Translations under genes and position numbers: made by a program
Shown: piece by piece, positions 6,813-14,923 of the stretch
Layout: each line of letters starts with the position of its first letter
Position numbering within the stretch: the stretch's first letter is position 1
Source: Actinocrinis sp046724665
GTDB taxonomy: Bacteria > Actinomycetota > Actinomycetes > Streptomycetales > Catenulisporaceae
Assembly (NCBI GenBank): GCA_046724665.1
Contig: JBKOWZ010000055.1
Span: forward strand, 1 to 22,963
Direction: 5' to 3'
DNA length: 22,963 nucleotides
Notes under the pieces: generated by a model
The model's input: the letters and a program-made list of their open reading frames with translations, nothing else
Databases searched by the model: none
Told to the model about the DNA's origin: nothing

Positions 6813-8059
6813 GCCGCCGCCGGGAAAACCCGGAGACCGATCGCCTGCTCGATCGGGTCGAGGGGTTCCTCATCGCCGCAGTCTCTGCCGGGGCGTTCGT
6901 CGAAGTGGCCAATCCGCCACAGGCACACCGGTGGCTCGTGGACCTGTTCGCGATGACCGCGGTAGCAGCAGTGGGCGCGGCGATCGCCACCAATTCGGCC
7001 TCCTCGTCTTCGGATGCGTATTCGCCACACCCTGCGGATGAGCAGGATCCGCCGGGCTGGGCGCGGACGATCGCAACACCCAGATTCGTCCTCCCGCAAG
7101 AGCCGGACCCTACGATCGCCCCGATCAGTTCTCGGCATCGCGCCACGCAAGCGCGGTTGCGGCTGCTACCTTCCCCGCGGCCGAACCAGCTGGACGAGCC
7201 ACCGCGGTTCTTCGGCGGCGGCGCCGCACACGCACTGCCGTGGCATATCCCGCACCGGTCCGCGCAGAACGGGATCGCCGCAGATCAGGTGCGGGTCGGC
7301 GCGTTCGACATCCGTGCGGCGTCCGTCGTGGGGCCAGGCCATCGCTGCGAGTCCGACAGCGCCGCGCCGCGGCAGGACGCCTATCGCATCGGCCGCACGA
7401 GAGACAATCTGTATGCCGTCATCGCCGTCGCGGACGGGCTGTCCAGCGCGCGCCTGTCCGATCTCGGTGCGAACGCCGCCGCCAGCCACGCGGTGCGTAT
7501 CCTGCGGGAACAGCTCGACCAGCGGGCCAGGATCGCAGACCTCGACGCCGCAGCCGTGTTCGCCGAGATCGCGCAGCACCTTGTCAAAGAGGCGCGCAAC
7601 CGGAACGCGTCGGCCGCTGATCTGGCGACGGTCCTGATCACGGCGGTACTGCAACAGCCGGCCGGTGACGACGCAGCCGCCCGGGGCTGGGTCGCCTGGA
7701 TCGGCGACAGTTCCGGTTGGGTGCTCGAACCAGAAGCCAGGCTGTGGATCCAGCGCTTCGGCGAAGCGAAGAACGAGGGCGAATACGCGTCGAACGCGGT
7801 GTCCGGCGCGCTTCCGGACGCGCCGCAGCTCGTGCGGCAGTCGGAATTCCGCCTGGGCCCGGGCGACGTCTTCGTCCTCGCCACAGATGGCATGGCGGAT
7901 GCGTGGTCTGCCGATCAGCGCGTCAACGGTTTCTTCGCAGAGCGTTGGCGAAGTCCACAGCAGGCTCCTTACTTCGTCAACGATGTCGGGTACGACGCCC
8001 CGCAGCGCAACGACGATCGGACCGCTGTGGCCATTTGGAATGAGGTAAAGCAGCGGTGA
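6809..8059 (+). CDS. PP2C-like Ser/Thr phosphatase with N-terminal membrane hairpin (TerY-P triad phosphatase)
   Basis: GTG 6809 has GGGGAG at 5 bases and overlaps the preceding stop; the frame extends further upstream, but that part is covered by the 54-residue gene. The 416 residues begin with two hydrophobic segments (about 19-34 and 43-62), then a Ser/Pro-rich linker. A PP2C domain runs from about 160 to 412. Metal-binding positions are visible: RQDAYRI (Asp190), VIAVADGLSS (Asp209-Gly210), AWIGDSSG (299-300), VLATDGMADAW (Asp360) and the terminal NDDRTAVAIW (402-403). It would remove phosphate from targets of the kinase encoded next. Phosphatase, kinase and VWA genes in a row match the TerY-P triad described for Ter-linked stress systems. 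Confidence 0.88.
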   Translation: MSRRRENPETDRLLDRVEGFLIAAVSAGAFVEVANPPQAHRWLVDLFAMTAVAAVGAAIATNSASSSSDAYSPHPADEQDPPGWARTIATPRFVLPQEPDPTIAPISSRHRATQARLRLLPSPRPNQLDEPPRFFGGGAAHALPWHIPHRSAQNGIAADQVRVGAFDIRAASVVGPGHRCESDSAAPRQDAYRIGRTRDNLYAVIAVADGLSSARLSDLGANAAASHAVRILREQLDQRARIADLDAAAVFAEIAQHLVKEARNRNASAADLATVLITAVLQQPAGDDAAARGWVAWIGDSSGWVLEPEARLWIQRFGEAKNEGEYASNAVSGALPDAPQLVRQSEFRLGPGDVFVLATDGMADAWSADQRVNGFFAERWRSPQQAPYFVNDVGYDAPQRNDDRTAVAIWNEVKQR

Positions 8060-9144
8060 GTAGCGTACCGGCGTGGCCGTTGCGGCAGGCGGTCAGCCGA
8101 GCCGACCTCGGTCGCCTCGGCCCTGCGATCAGCGAGAACACCGGCCAGAGCCTGAGCATCCAGCCATTGCAGGACCACCCCGGATGGCTGGCCAAGATCT
8201 ATCGGCAGCCTCGGCCGCCGCAGGAGGCCGACCGTCTCGACTGGCTCGTCTCGGCGCCGCAGTCGCTGTCCGACTCCGATCGCACAACCCTGCTGTCGGG
8301 CTCGTCGTGGCCTGCCGCGCGGATCTTCGAACCGGGCAAGCCGACGGTCGGGTGCGTCATCCCGGCCGCGCCGGATCGCTTCAAGACGAAACTGACCGTA
8401 GCCGCCACGACGGTCGTGAGGTACACGGAACTCGACTGGCTGGCGAAGGCCGACGAATCCATGCAGCGCGTCGGCATCGCATCGCCCGGTCACAGCGGCC
8501 GGCTCGCGGTCTGCGCGAGCGTGACCGCGGTGGCCGCCGTGCTGGAGAAGCTCGGCCTGGTCTATTCGGACTGGTCGTACTCGAACACCTTCTGGTCCCC
8601 GGCGGACCATTCGGCCTTCGTCATCGACATCGACGGCTGTCAGCCAGGCAAGATGCCCAACATCCGACAGCCTCAATGGATCGATCCGCTCACCTCGGAC
8701 GGCGGTGAGGCGGACTGCTTCACCGACCGCTACCGGCTCGCACTACTCGTGGCGCGCTGCCTGACCAGCCAACGCGACGGCAGGGCGGCGGTCAGCCTCG
8801 TAGCCGACAACCCGTCTGGAGCCTGGCAACCCGCGTTGCAGGACCTCCTGCTCGACATGCTGCTGGCCACGGATCGCGAGCGGCGGCCAACCGTTGCGCA
8901 ACTACATCTGGCACTGACATACGGCCCCTATGTGCGGCCGCAGCCGAAGCCTGCGCGTATGCCCGTGCCGGTTCTGGTTCTTACTCCCACGCATGGCACG
9001 AACCAGGTGTCGGCGACAGGCATCCCGAACCCAGCTGCCCGCGACGCAGCCCAGGACGGGAGCATGGCAGCGCGCGTGGTGCTCTTCGTGCTGCTCATCG
9101 TCGCCATCCCGATCCTGATCGCCATCTTCGCTTCTTCGCACTGA
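8056..9144 (+). CDS. Divergent protein kinase-like protein with C-terminal membrane anchor (TerY-P triad kinase)
   Basis: GTG 8056 overlaps the phosphatase stop (GTGA). The 362 residues have a degenerate Gly-rich loop, a likely ATP-binding Lys in WLAKIY (Lys47), and a catalytic loop YSDWSYSNTFW in which Asp172 and Asn177 keep the D-x4-N spacing of Hanks kinases. The DFG equivalent is VIDIDG (Asp191/Asp193). The alpha-C Glu and APE motif are not clear. After a Pro-rich linker (290-330) a single hydrophobic helix (341-357) near the C-terminus makes it tail-anchored, with the kinase in the cytoplasm. The order phosphatase-kinase-VWA fits the TerY-P triad, whose kinases are this divergent. Activity is likely but unproven. 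Confidence 0.82.
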   Translation: MSSVPAWPLRQAVSRADLGRLGPAISENTGQSLSIQPLQDHPGWLAKIYRQPRPPQEADRLDWLVSAPQSLSDSDRTTLLSGSSWPAARIFEPGKPTVGCVIPAAPDRFKTKLTVAATTVVRYTELDWLAKADESMQRVGIASPGHSGRLAVCASVTAVAAVLEKLGLVYSDWSYSNTFWSPADHSAFVIDIDGCQPGKMPNIRQPQWIDPLTSDGGEADCFTDRYRLALLVARCLTSQRDGRAAVSLVADNPSGAWQPALQDLLLDMLLATDRERRPTVAQLHLALTYGPYVRPQPKPARMPVPVLVLTPTHGTNQVSATGIPNPAARDAAQDGSMAARVVLFVLLIVAIPILIAIFASSH

Positions 9145-9163
9145 GACTGGAGGCCATCCCGCA

Positions 9164-9868
9164 ATGTACGAACAGCAAAGTGTCTCAACCGTCGAGGCTG
9201 AAGCCGGCCAGCACCTGGCGCTGACCTGCCTGCCGACGTATCTGGTCATCGACGCTTCCTCGTCGATGACGTCGCATCAGGGCGTCCTCAACGCGACTCT
9301 GGCGCGGCTGCACCGGAATCTGGCGATGAACCCGAGGGTCTCGGAGTTCGCGCACATCTGTGTGATCGCCTTCTCAACCGACCCGCACCTGGTCATCCCG
9401 ATGACCGAGATGGATCGTGTGCCGGTGATGCCCGAGGTTATCTGTGCGGGCAGCACCGAGTATGGCAAGGCCTTCGACCTCGTGCGCCAGTGCATCGAGA
9501 CCGATGTCAGCGCTCTGCGGGCGGCCGGGTGGCGGGTGTTGCGCCCGGTGGTGTTCTTCCTCACCGATGGCGCGCCGACCGACCGGAACTGGAAGGCCCG
9601 CTTCGATCGGCTCGTCGAGCCCGCCTGGAGCCGGCGGCCGCATGTCATCGCCTACGGATTCGGCGCCGCCAATCCCGAGGTGCTGCGGCAGGTCTACACC
9701 AAGGTCGCGTTTCTGGCCGACGGATCGGACTCCGACGCGGCGCTGAGCGAGGCGATCACCAGCCTGCTGAACACACTGATCAGCTCGTCAGACCGCGGCC
9801 AGCTCGTGATTCCAGCTCAAGCCAGCGGTTTCAGGTCCATCGCCATCGACACGGAGTACATGGACTGA
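9164..9868 (+). CDS. TerY-like von Willebrand factor A domain protein
   Basis: The ATG has GGAGG about 10 bases upstream; the protein has 234 residues. The whole protein is one VWA domain. The MIDAS metal site is complete: DASSS (30-34), the Thr in AGSTEYG (98) and LTDGAPTD (Asp135). The core strands YLVID, ICVIAF, VVFFLTDG and VIAYGFG are recognisable. TerY proteins are VWA proteins that work with a kinase and PP2C phosphatase in stress responses, probably as a metal-dependent scaffold or phosphorylation target. No signal peptide is present, so it is cytoplasmic. The C-terminal 25 residues extend past the domain and are Ser/Ile-rich. Confidence 0.92.
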   Translation: MYEQQSVSTVEAEAGQHLALTCLPTYLVIDASSSMTSHQGVLNATLARLHRNLAMNPRVSEFAHICVIAFSTDPHLVIPMTEMDRVPVMPEVICAGSTEYGKAFDLVRQCIETDVSALRAAGWRVLRPVVFFLTDGAPTDRNWKARFDRLVEPAWSRRPHVIAYGFGAANPEVLRQVYTKVAFLADGSDSDAALSEAITSLLNTLISSSDRGQLVIPAQASGFRSIAIDTEYMD

Positions 9869-9869
9869 G

Positions 9870-10229
9870 ATGAACGTGCCGGAAAACCCAAGGCGCGAGG
9901 CCACGCGCGCATCGACGCTCCTGCTCCTGCTCTCGCTCCTTCTCGTGGTAGCGGGGGCGGCAACGGCGCTGACGATCGGATCTCCGCAGGACGCATCGCC
10001 CCCGCAGCCGAAGCCGAAGCCGACTGTGGTGTCCGTGAGCCCCTCGACGAGGCCTACCCCTTCGGTTCGGTCCGTGCCGACGGACAGGGCCAAGCAGCCG
10101 GCCACATCGACTTCCGCATTCCTGACGCCGGGTCCGACCGGCACGTTCGACAGTACGGTGCCACAGCCTCCTTACACCACCGGATGCCGGGTTCCGTCAC
10201 AGCCGACCTGCGAATCCGGACCAGAATGA
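9870..10229 (+). CDS. Small single-pass membrane protein with Pro/Ser/Thr-rich tail
   Basis: The 119-residue protein starts one base after the VWA stop, so translation is probably coupled; no strong ribosome site is visible. A basic N-terminus precedes a hydrophobic helix (about 17-37, rich in Leu/Val/Ala), followed by a Pro/Lys then Ser/Thr/Pro-rich stretch. Two Cys occur near the C-terminus (in GCRVPSQPTCE). Under the positive-inside rule the tail should lie outside the cell, where the two Cys could form a disulfide. I recognise no family. Confidence 0.75.
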   Translation: MNVPENPRREATRASTLLLLLSLLLVVAGAATALTIGSPQDASPPQPKPKPTVVSVSPSTRPTPSVRSVPTDRAKQPATSTSAFLTPGPTGTFDSTVPQPPYTTGCRVPSQPTCESGPE

Positions 10230-10239
10230 GGAGATTGCC

Positions 10240-11832
10240 ATGACGTGTCCCCGCTGCGGCAGCGTCTACAACGACCAATACGACACCTGCACCACCTGCG
10301 GCGCCTCCAGGGTTGTAGCCGCGCCGGTGATGTCGTCGTCCAAACCTGCCGCGAGCGCTGCCGCGGCAGCTGCTACGACCATCTCGATCGCCGCCCCGAC
10401 CACGACTGCGCCTGCCGTCGGCGAGGCGAGGAATGGGCTGGCCCCGCCGCCGCGAACGTCGATGCGCGTGGCGACCGTTCCCGCTGAGCAGAGCGACCAT
10501 TCAGGCGCGGTCCGGCCGGCCGGCGTTGCCTCTCCGGCCTTCGCCCGTGACACCACCCGCTACCTGTGTGCGGCGGTGGTGAGCGACTCGACCCTCAACA
10601 ACGCCGTTATCAGAGATCTGATCAACGACAAGCATCAGGCACTCGCCTTCTCCCCGGGCGTCGATACCGCGGCGGTTCTGAAGTATGCGCTCGCTGCGCG
10701 GTTCCGTAGGCGGGCCGTTGACGGGCTGCTCGGCGTCGAGGTGCTGATCTTCCTGTATTTCATGCGTCACGACGGTTTGCCGGCGCTGTTCTGGGGAGCC
10801 GCCGTGACTTGGCTCACCGTCCACGTCGAAATGTGGGATCTGCGTCGCCGTGTGCGGACCAGACTGCGCCGAGCCGTCTACGACCACAGAGAGGCACCGG
10901 AGCCGACGAACCCGAGGCTGCGTGCCCGAGTCGAAGCGCTGGTCAGCCTCAACGCTCACGAGAACGTCAGCGTTGGAACACCAGAGCGTCCGTTCCCCGG
11001 CTTCGGCGCGGTGGATCTGGAGCGTTCATCGGCGATTGACATCACTGTCAAGGTTCCGGGCCGCGACGCGAGGTCGTTCAGCGTCCACGAACTGTATGAG
11101 CGCGTCGAACGCGACCTGCGTGCGCTCGACCTGCCGGGAGTCCACGTCGCGCCCCGGGTGGTGCTCGACGGACGCGATCTCCACCATATGGCCGCGAACG
11201 GTTTCGAGGCGCTGCTTCCGGACCCGGCCGGGCCTCCAGCCACTCATGCCGACGAGCACGTCATTCGGGCGCTGCGCGAGGCTCCGGCCGACCGCGCCCG
11301 CGCCTACCTGGCGATCCGGGTGACCGGCTGGAGTGGCGAGGTGGTGGTCACTTACTTCGTGCGATTCCAACACCTGGCGTCCGACGGTCTCTTGTTCGTC
11401 GAGCTCAGCCGCACCGCGCTCGCACCGCTGCGCGAGGAGTTCCATCAATTCGACCGCGACCAGAGCGTTCTTCAGTTGATGCGTGCGTCGCTGCGCCGAA
11501 CGCCTCGTGACGCGTTCGGCTCCCTGCTCCGTCTGACGATGTTGGGCGGGCGCTGGGCCCTGCTTCCTTTGCGGCACTGGCTTGAAGCCGATGCCATAAG
11601 GCGTAAGGACTTCGCTTACCCGGCGCGTGTCTGTGCCCGGGAACTCGCCGCGCTCCCGCCTGTGGGAGTCCCTGCACAACTCGTCCAAGCCGTACGCGTC
11701 CGTCGGCATCACCGCCGGTTCCAGGACGTCGATCGGGAGATGTACGACACGCTCATCGAGAGCAAGCTCGGCGTCGTGATCGCGGACTTCCTCGCCGAAC
11801 ACGGCGTCGCGGTCACCGGCTTGGCCGTCTGA
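10240..11832 (+). CDS. Zinc-ribbon membrane protein of unknown function
   Basis: The ATG follows GAGGAG closely; the protein has 530 residues. The N-terminus has a CPRCG...CTTCG zinc ribbon (Cys3, 6, 17, 20), then an Ala/Thr-rich linker to about residue 100. A segment beginning RYLCAAVVSDSTLNNAVI recalls a family of uncharacterised streptomycete membrane proteins. Two adjacent hydrophobic helices (about 159-175 and 179-196) form a hairpin followed by an Arg-rich cytoplasmic stretch. The remaining 330 residues are soluble-looking and unassigned (FSVHELYERVERDLR, VVLDGRDLHHMAANG). Zinc ribbons are often attached to TerY-P kinases; here the ribbon is on a separate protein, perhaps a membrane scaffold for the triad. 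Confidence 0.83.
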   Translation: MTCPRCGSVYNDQYDTCTTCGASRVVAAPVMSSSKPAASAAAAAATTISIAAPTTTAPAVGEARNGLAPPPRTSMRVATVPAEQSDHSGAVRPAGVASPAFARDTTRYLCAAVVSDSTLNNAVIRDLINDKHQALAFSPGVDTAAVLKYALAARFRRRAVDGLLGVEVLIFLYFMRHDGLPALFWGAAVTWLTVHVEMWDLRRRVRTRLRRAVYDHREAPEPTNPRLRARVEALVSLNAHENVSVGTPERPFPGFGAVDLERSSAIDITVKVPGRDARSFSVHELYERVERDLRALDLPGVHVAPRVVLDGRDLHHMAANGFEALLPDPAGPPATHADEHVIRALREAPADRARAYLAIRVTGWSGEVVVTYFVRFQHLASDGLLFVELSRTALAPLREEFHQFDRDQSVLQLMRASLRRTPRDAFGSLLRLTMLGGRWALLPLRHWLEADAIRRKDFAYPARVCARELAALPPVGVPAQLVQAVRVRRHHRRFQDVDREMYDTLIESKLGVVIADFLAEHGVAVTGLAV

Positions 11833-11857
11833 CGGGCTCCGTGATCCGAGGTGCGAC

Positions 11858-14293
11858 ATGACTGAGCAGCACGCCGTGTCCGGCGGTAGGACGACGGTGA
11901 CGACCGGCATCGATGTCGCCGGCGACAACCGCGGCATCATCGTGGTGGGCGACCACGCCGTGCTGAACGTGAGCATCGATGCTCAGCACGGCTCCCGGGT
12001 GTCCGATTTCCGGGGAACGCTGCCCACCCTCGTGCGGCGCGAACGGATCAGCCTGCTGCCGCGACGCGGCGGCGGCGTGATCGGCCGCGATCAGGAACTG
12101 TCGGACCTGCGCACGGCACTCGGCACCAATGGCCTGATCCAGCTGTGCGGACCGGCCGGAATCGGCAAGAGCGCCCTGCTGAGATACGCGGCCCGCAGTC
12201 TCGAGCCGGGACCTGACGGCGTCGTATATCTGCACGCCGGGGACCGCGAGGCCGCGGAGATCGCCAGGGAGATCTTCAAGGCCTGCTACGTCGCTCCAGA
12301 CTACGTTCCCTCCGCCGTCGAAATGCAGCATTATCTGCAACACCTGCGTCTGCGGATCTACGTCGACGACCCGCGATTCTCCGAGACCGGACTGAAGCAG
12401 CTCATGGACATCGTCCAGAACTCGGCGCTGGTGTTCACCGCCGAGCAGCGGATCGCCGGGACGGCTGTTCGGACCGTGCCGGTCGGCGGACTCGACGAGT
12501 CGGCGTCCATTAACCTGCTGGCACACCACCTCAACCGGTCGCTACGCGATGACGAGCGTCCCGCCGCCGTCGCGCTTTGCGCGGCCGCGAACGGAAGCCC
12601 CTTGCAGCTGCGCCGGTTCGCGGCTTCGGGCAAGGCCGGGCTCCCGGCGCCGAAGCCGTTGCCGTCGCTCCTGCCAGCGCTCCTGCGGCAGCAGTCGCCG
12701 GAAGCCGGAGACGTACTGCACCTGATGGCCTCGGTCGGCGGCAATGAGATCGCGCCGGCCCACCTTGACGCGCTGCTGGGCCGAGGTGACTGCGAGCAGC
12801 TGTGCCGGGAACTGGCCCGGACCGGTCTGGTCGTCGAGACCGATATCGGATATCGGTGCCCGGCCGACGTCGTCGGCGAAGTACTCAAGAGCCGAGGGGT
12901 CTGGTACCCGACGGAGAAGCTTTGCGGGTATCTCACCGCGTGGGCCGCCGACACCGCTACGAGTCCCGACGCGGTCGCCGATCACCACCGCGTTCTCGAC
13001 GTCGTGGTGCTACGCGCCGAGCGCAACGGATACCCGGACCTCGGCGTCGCACTCGCTCGTGCCGCCTCGCCGAAGCTTGAACGGTCCTTGCACTTCAGTG
13101 CATGGGGCACGCTGCTGGGGGCAGGCTGGCGCGCTGCCGAGGCAGCCAACGACAAGTCCGCCAAGGCCTACTTCCTGAACGAAGAAGGCATCCGGTGTGT
13201 GGTGACCGGCAAGCTCACCCTGGCGGCCCTGCTGCTGGGCCAAGCCGTGCTGCTGTGGCAGGAGTTGGGGATCCTGCACAAGATCCAGGCAGCCCATCAG
13301 TCGGCGCAGTTCGCGGCTTCCGGCTCGTTCCCCGCGATCGGGGCGCACAGTTCGGCCACTGTGGCGGCACAGGCGAACGGTCATATGGCGGCCATAGCGC
13401 CGCACCATCTAACGCCTGCCTTGGTCCATACCTCGACGGCGACTCATACCGTCGTTCCCACCGCCAGCTCACTGATCAGTCCAGGCAGTCCCGTTTTCAC
13501 CCCGCCGCCTATTACACTGCCGGTGACGCCGTCGCACGCTACTCTCGTAGCGCAGCCAAGGCCGACGTACCACATGCCCGGTTCCGGCTCCGTCACGCAC
13601 ACGGCGCAGCCGGCGCATGGAGTCGGCCAATCGGCGAGCACGGCGCATCACCATGGACAGGTAATCGATCTCAGGCATCATTTGCCGAGCCACAGTGCGT
13701 CTGCGCCAGGCGGACACCTGGGCACCAACGCTTCAGTCCATCATCAGCACGTCATGCAGGCACATCACACTGCCAATGCCGGTGCGGGCGGCCACGGTGT
13801 CGTGTCCACTACTGTCGCCAAGATGGTCACAGCGCTGGTGATCAGCGGCACTGTCTACGGCGCAGTCGCTTTGGCGCACCACCATCAGACGAGCGCCTTA
13901 CCATCTCGGGATCTAGCATGCCAAAGCGCCGTACCCGCGATTGCGCGGGCTGTCTATTCCACCAACGGTGCGCTTGAAAATCTTGAATTCACACTCGACT
14001 ACTACAAGGCGGCTGTCAACGCAGGTGGGCAAGGAGACTTCGATTCTGTCCAGAGCGCTGACGACGAACTGATCAGTGACCTGCATCGCGTACAGAGCGC
14101 CATCCAGTCCACACGCTATGCGGCCACTACGTCCGCGGTCGGCTCGGCGCTCGACACGATGGACGCCTCGATCAGCGGCCACATCAGCACATTTCAAAGC
14201 TTGAGCGAATCAACCTATGATTTCGATACGCACGCACTGGCCGACCAGTTCAACAGTGCGTGGCGACAGTTGGCAGAAGTATGCGGAGAGTGA
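11858..14293 (+). CDS. STAND P-loop NTPase with N-terminal RHIM-like motif, His-rich linker, transmembrane helix and external domain
   Basis: The 811-residue protein follows a GAGG site. Residues 20-37, VAGDNRGIIVVGDHAVLN, form a Gly/Asn/Val motif like amyloid-signalling (RHIM-type) sequences and match the 68-residue protein encoded next. The NTPase core spans about 73-345. It has GVIGRDQEL at its entry, Walker A GPAGIGKSAL (98-107), Walker B RLRIYVDD (164-171), a sensor-like ALVFTAEQR (190-198) and an NB-ARC-like GGLDESASINLL. An alpha-helical region runs to about 485. Residues 490-650 are unusually rich in His, Ser, Ala and Pro. A hydrophobic helix (653-673) is followed by about 135 residues with two Cys (688, 809), predicted outside the cell. 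A STAND protein with its motif inside and a possible sensor outside is unusual. Confidence 0.87.
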   Translation: MTEQHAVSGGRTTVTTGIDVAGDNRGIIVVGDHAVLNVSIDAQHGSRVSDFRGTLPTLVRRERISLLPRRGGGVIGRDQELSDLRTALGTNGLIQLCGPAGIGKSALLRYAARSLEPGPDGVVYLHAGDREAAEIAREIFKACYVAPDYVPSAVEMQHYLQHLRLRIYVDDPRFSETGLKQLMDIVQNSALVFTAEQRIAGTAVRTVPVGGLDESASINLLAHHLNRSLRDDERPAAVALCAAANGSPLQLRRFAASGKAGLPAPKPLPSLLPALLRQQSPEAGDVLHLMASVGGNEIAPAHLDALLGRGDCEQLCRELARTGLVVETDIGYRCPADVVGEVLKSRGVWYPTEKLCGYLTAWAADTATSPDAVADHHRVLDVVVLRAERNGYPDLGVALARAASPKLERSLHFSAWGTLLGAGWRAAEAANDKSAKAYFLNEEGIRCVVTGKLTLAALLLGQAVLLWQELGILHKIQAAHQSAQFAASGSFPAIGAHSSATVAAQANGHMAAIAPHHLTPALVHTSTATHTVVPTASSLISPGSPVFTPPPITLPVTPSHATLVAQPRPTYHMPGSGSVTHTAQPAHGVGQSASTAHHHGQVIDLRHHLPSHSASAPGGHLGTNASVHHQHVMQAHHTANAGAGGHGVVSTTVAKMVTALVISGTVYGAVALAHHHQTSALPSRDLACQSAVPAIARAVYSTNGALENLEFTLDYYKAAVNAGGQGDFDSVQSADDELISDLHRVQSAIQSTRYAATTSAVGSALDTMDASISGHISTFQSLSESTYDFDTHALADQFNSAWRQLAEVCGE

Positions 14294-14297
14294 TCAG

Positions 14298-14504
14298 GTG
14301 AGCGAACAGTCGGAGGTGAGGATCACCGTCGGCGGGGACCAGAACGGTCAGATCGTCGTCGGAGACAACGCCACTGTGAACAATGGAGCCACGACGGCTG
14401 ACCAGCCCACCCAGCGCAATACCGCCAGTGGTGAAGCCTCGGTCTACTCGGTCGGGCATGGTGAGATGCACGTCCATCACCACGATCGCCAGAACGCCGA
14501 CTGA
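14298..14504 (+). CDS. 68-residue two-motif adaptor-like protein
   Basis: GTG 14298 lies 4 bases after the NTPase stop, with GGAGAG 7 bases upstream. Nearly the whole protein consists of two motifs. VGGDQNGQIVVGDNATVN (11-28) shares 11 of 18 positions, without gaps, with the N-terminal motif of the STAND NTPase encoded immediately upstream. ASVYSVGHGEMHVH (47-60) matches the C-terminal motif of the cyclase-like protein and that of the 54-residue protein. A polar linker (about 30-45) joins them. This is what an adaptor linking two homotypic motif types would look like. Amyloid behaviour is inferred from resemblance to known bacterial NLR-associated motifs. Confidence 0.78.
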   Translation: MSEQSEVRITVGGDQNGQIVVGDNATVNNGATTADQPTQRNTASGEASVYSVGHGEMHVHHHDRQNAD

Positions 14505-14575
14505 GCGAGCGGCGTTGCGGATGCGGCACGCCCTCAGTGCGTGTTCATGCCCTGGATCGAGGGTCGGGAACGAGC

Positions 14576-14902
14576 GTGGACGCGCTGATCAAGACCTTCC
14601 TGTGGCACGCGCGGAAGCAGCCGTCGGATTTCGGCCTCGACGGTTCCTTCGGCGAATACGTCGCTTTCCTCAACGGGCTGGACATGGGCGCGGGCGGACG
14701 TGTCCTGGACGGGTTCGGCGAGTGGGTCTCCCGACGTGCCGACCACGAGGGATGGGATCTCATCTGGCCGCTTCTGGTCTTGCGTGAAGCGGGTGTCGAG
14801 CCTTCGGCCGGCGCCTGGCACCGGCTGGCAGCCGCTGAAGATGATCGTGCCGTGGTAGCGCTCTTCCTGCTTCTCGGCGAGTTCGTGCGAGAACGCCCAT
14901 GA
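14576..14902 (+). CDS. Small helical protein of unknown function at operon end
   Basis: I prefer GTG 14576 (108 residues) after a weak purine-rich stretch; GTG 14537 (121 residues) is the alternative. The sequence is rich in hydrophobic and acidic residues with several Trp and looks all-helical (DALIKTFLWHARKQ, WDLIWPLLVLREAGVEP). No signal peptide, metal motif or known domain was recognised. It is the last plus-strand gene of the operon, 21 bases from the end of a convergent gene. Codon use resembles the upstream genes. It could be a partner or small effector, but nothing in the sequence defines a role. Confidence 0.62.
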   Translation: MDALIKTFLWHARKQPSDFGLDGSFGEYVAFLNGLDMGAGGRVLDGFGEWVSRRADHEGWDLIWPLLVLREAGVEPSAGAWHRLAAAEDDRAVVALFLLLGEFVRERP

Positions 14903-14923
14903 GCGGCATCGGCCGTCGTCGCT

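Noticed and set aside
9164..9868. VWA protein considered as a MoxR-associated or chelatase component
   Set aside because: No AAA+ MoxR or chelatase gene is adjacent; neighbours are PP2C and kinase genes, which fit TerY-P instead.
11026..11976. 316-codon minus-strand frame opposite the zinc-ribbon and STAND genes
   Set aside because: Low-similarity antisense frame that covers two well-supported plus-strand genes.
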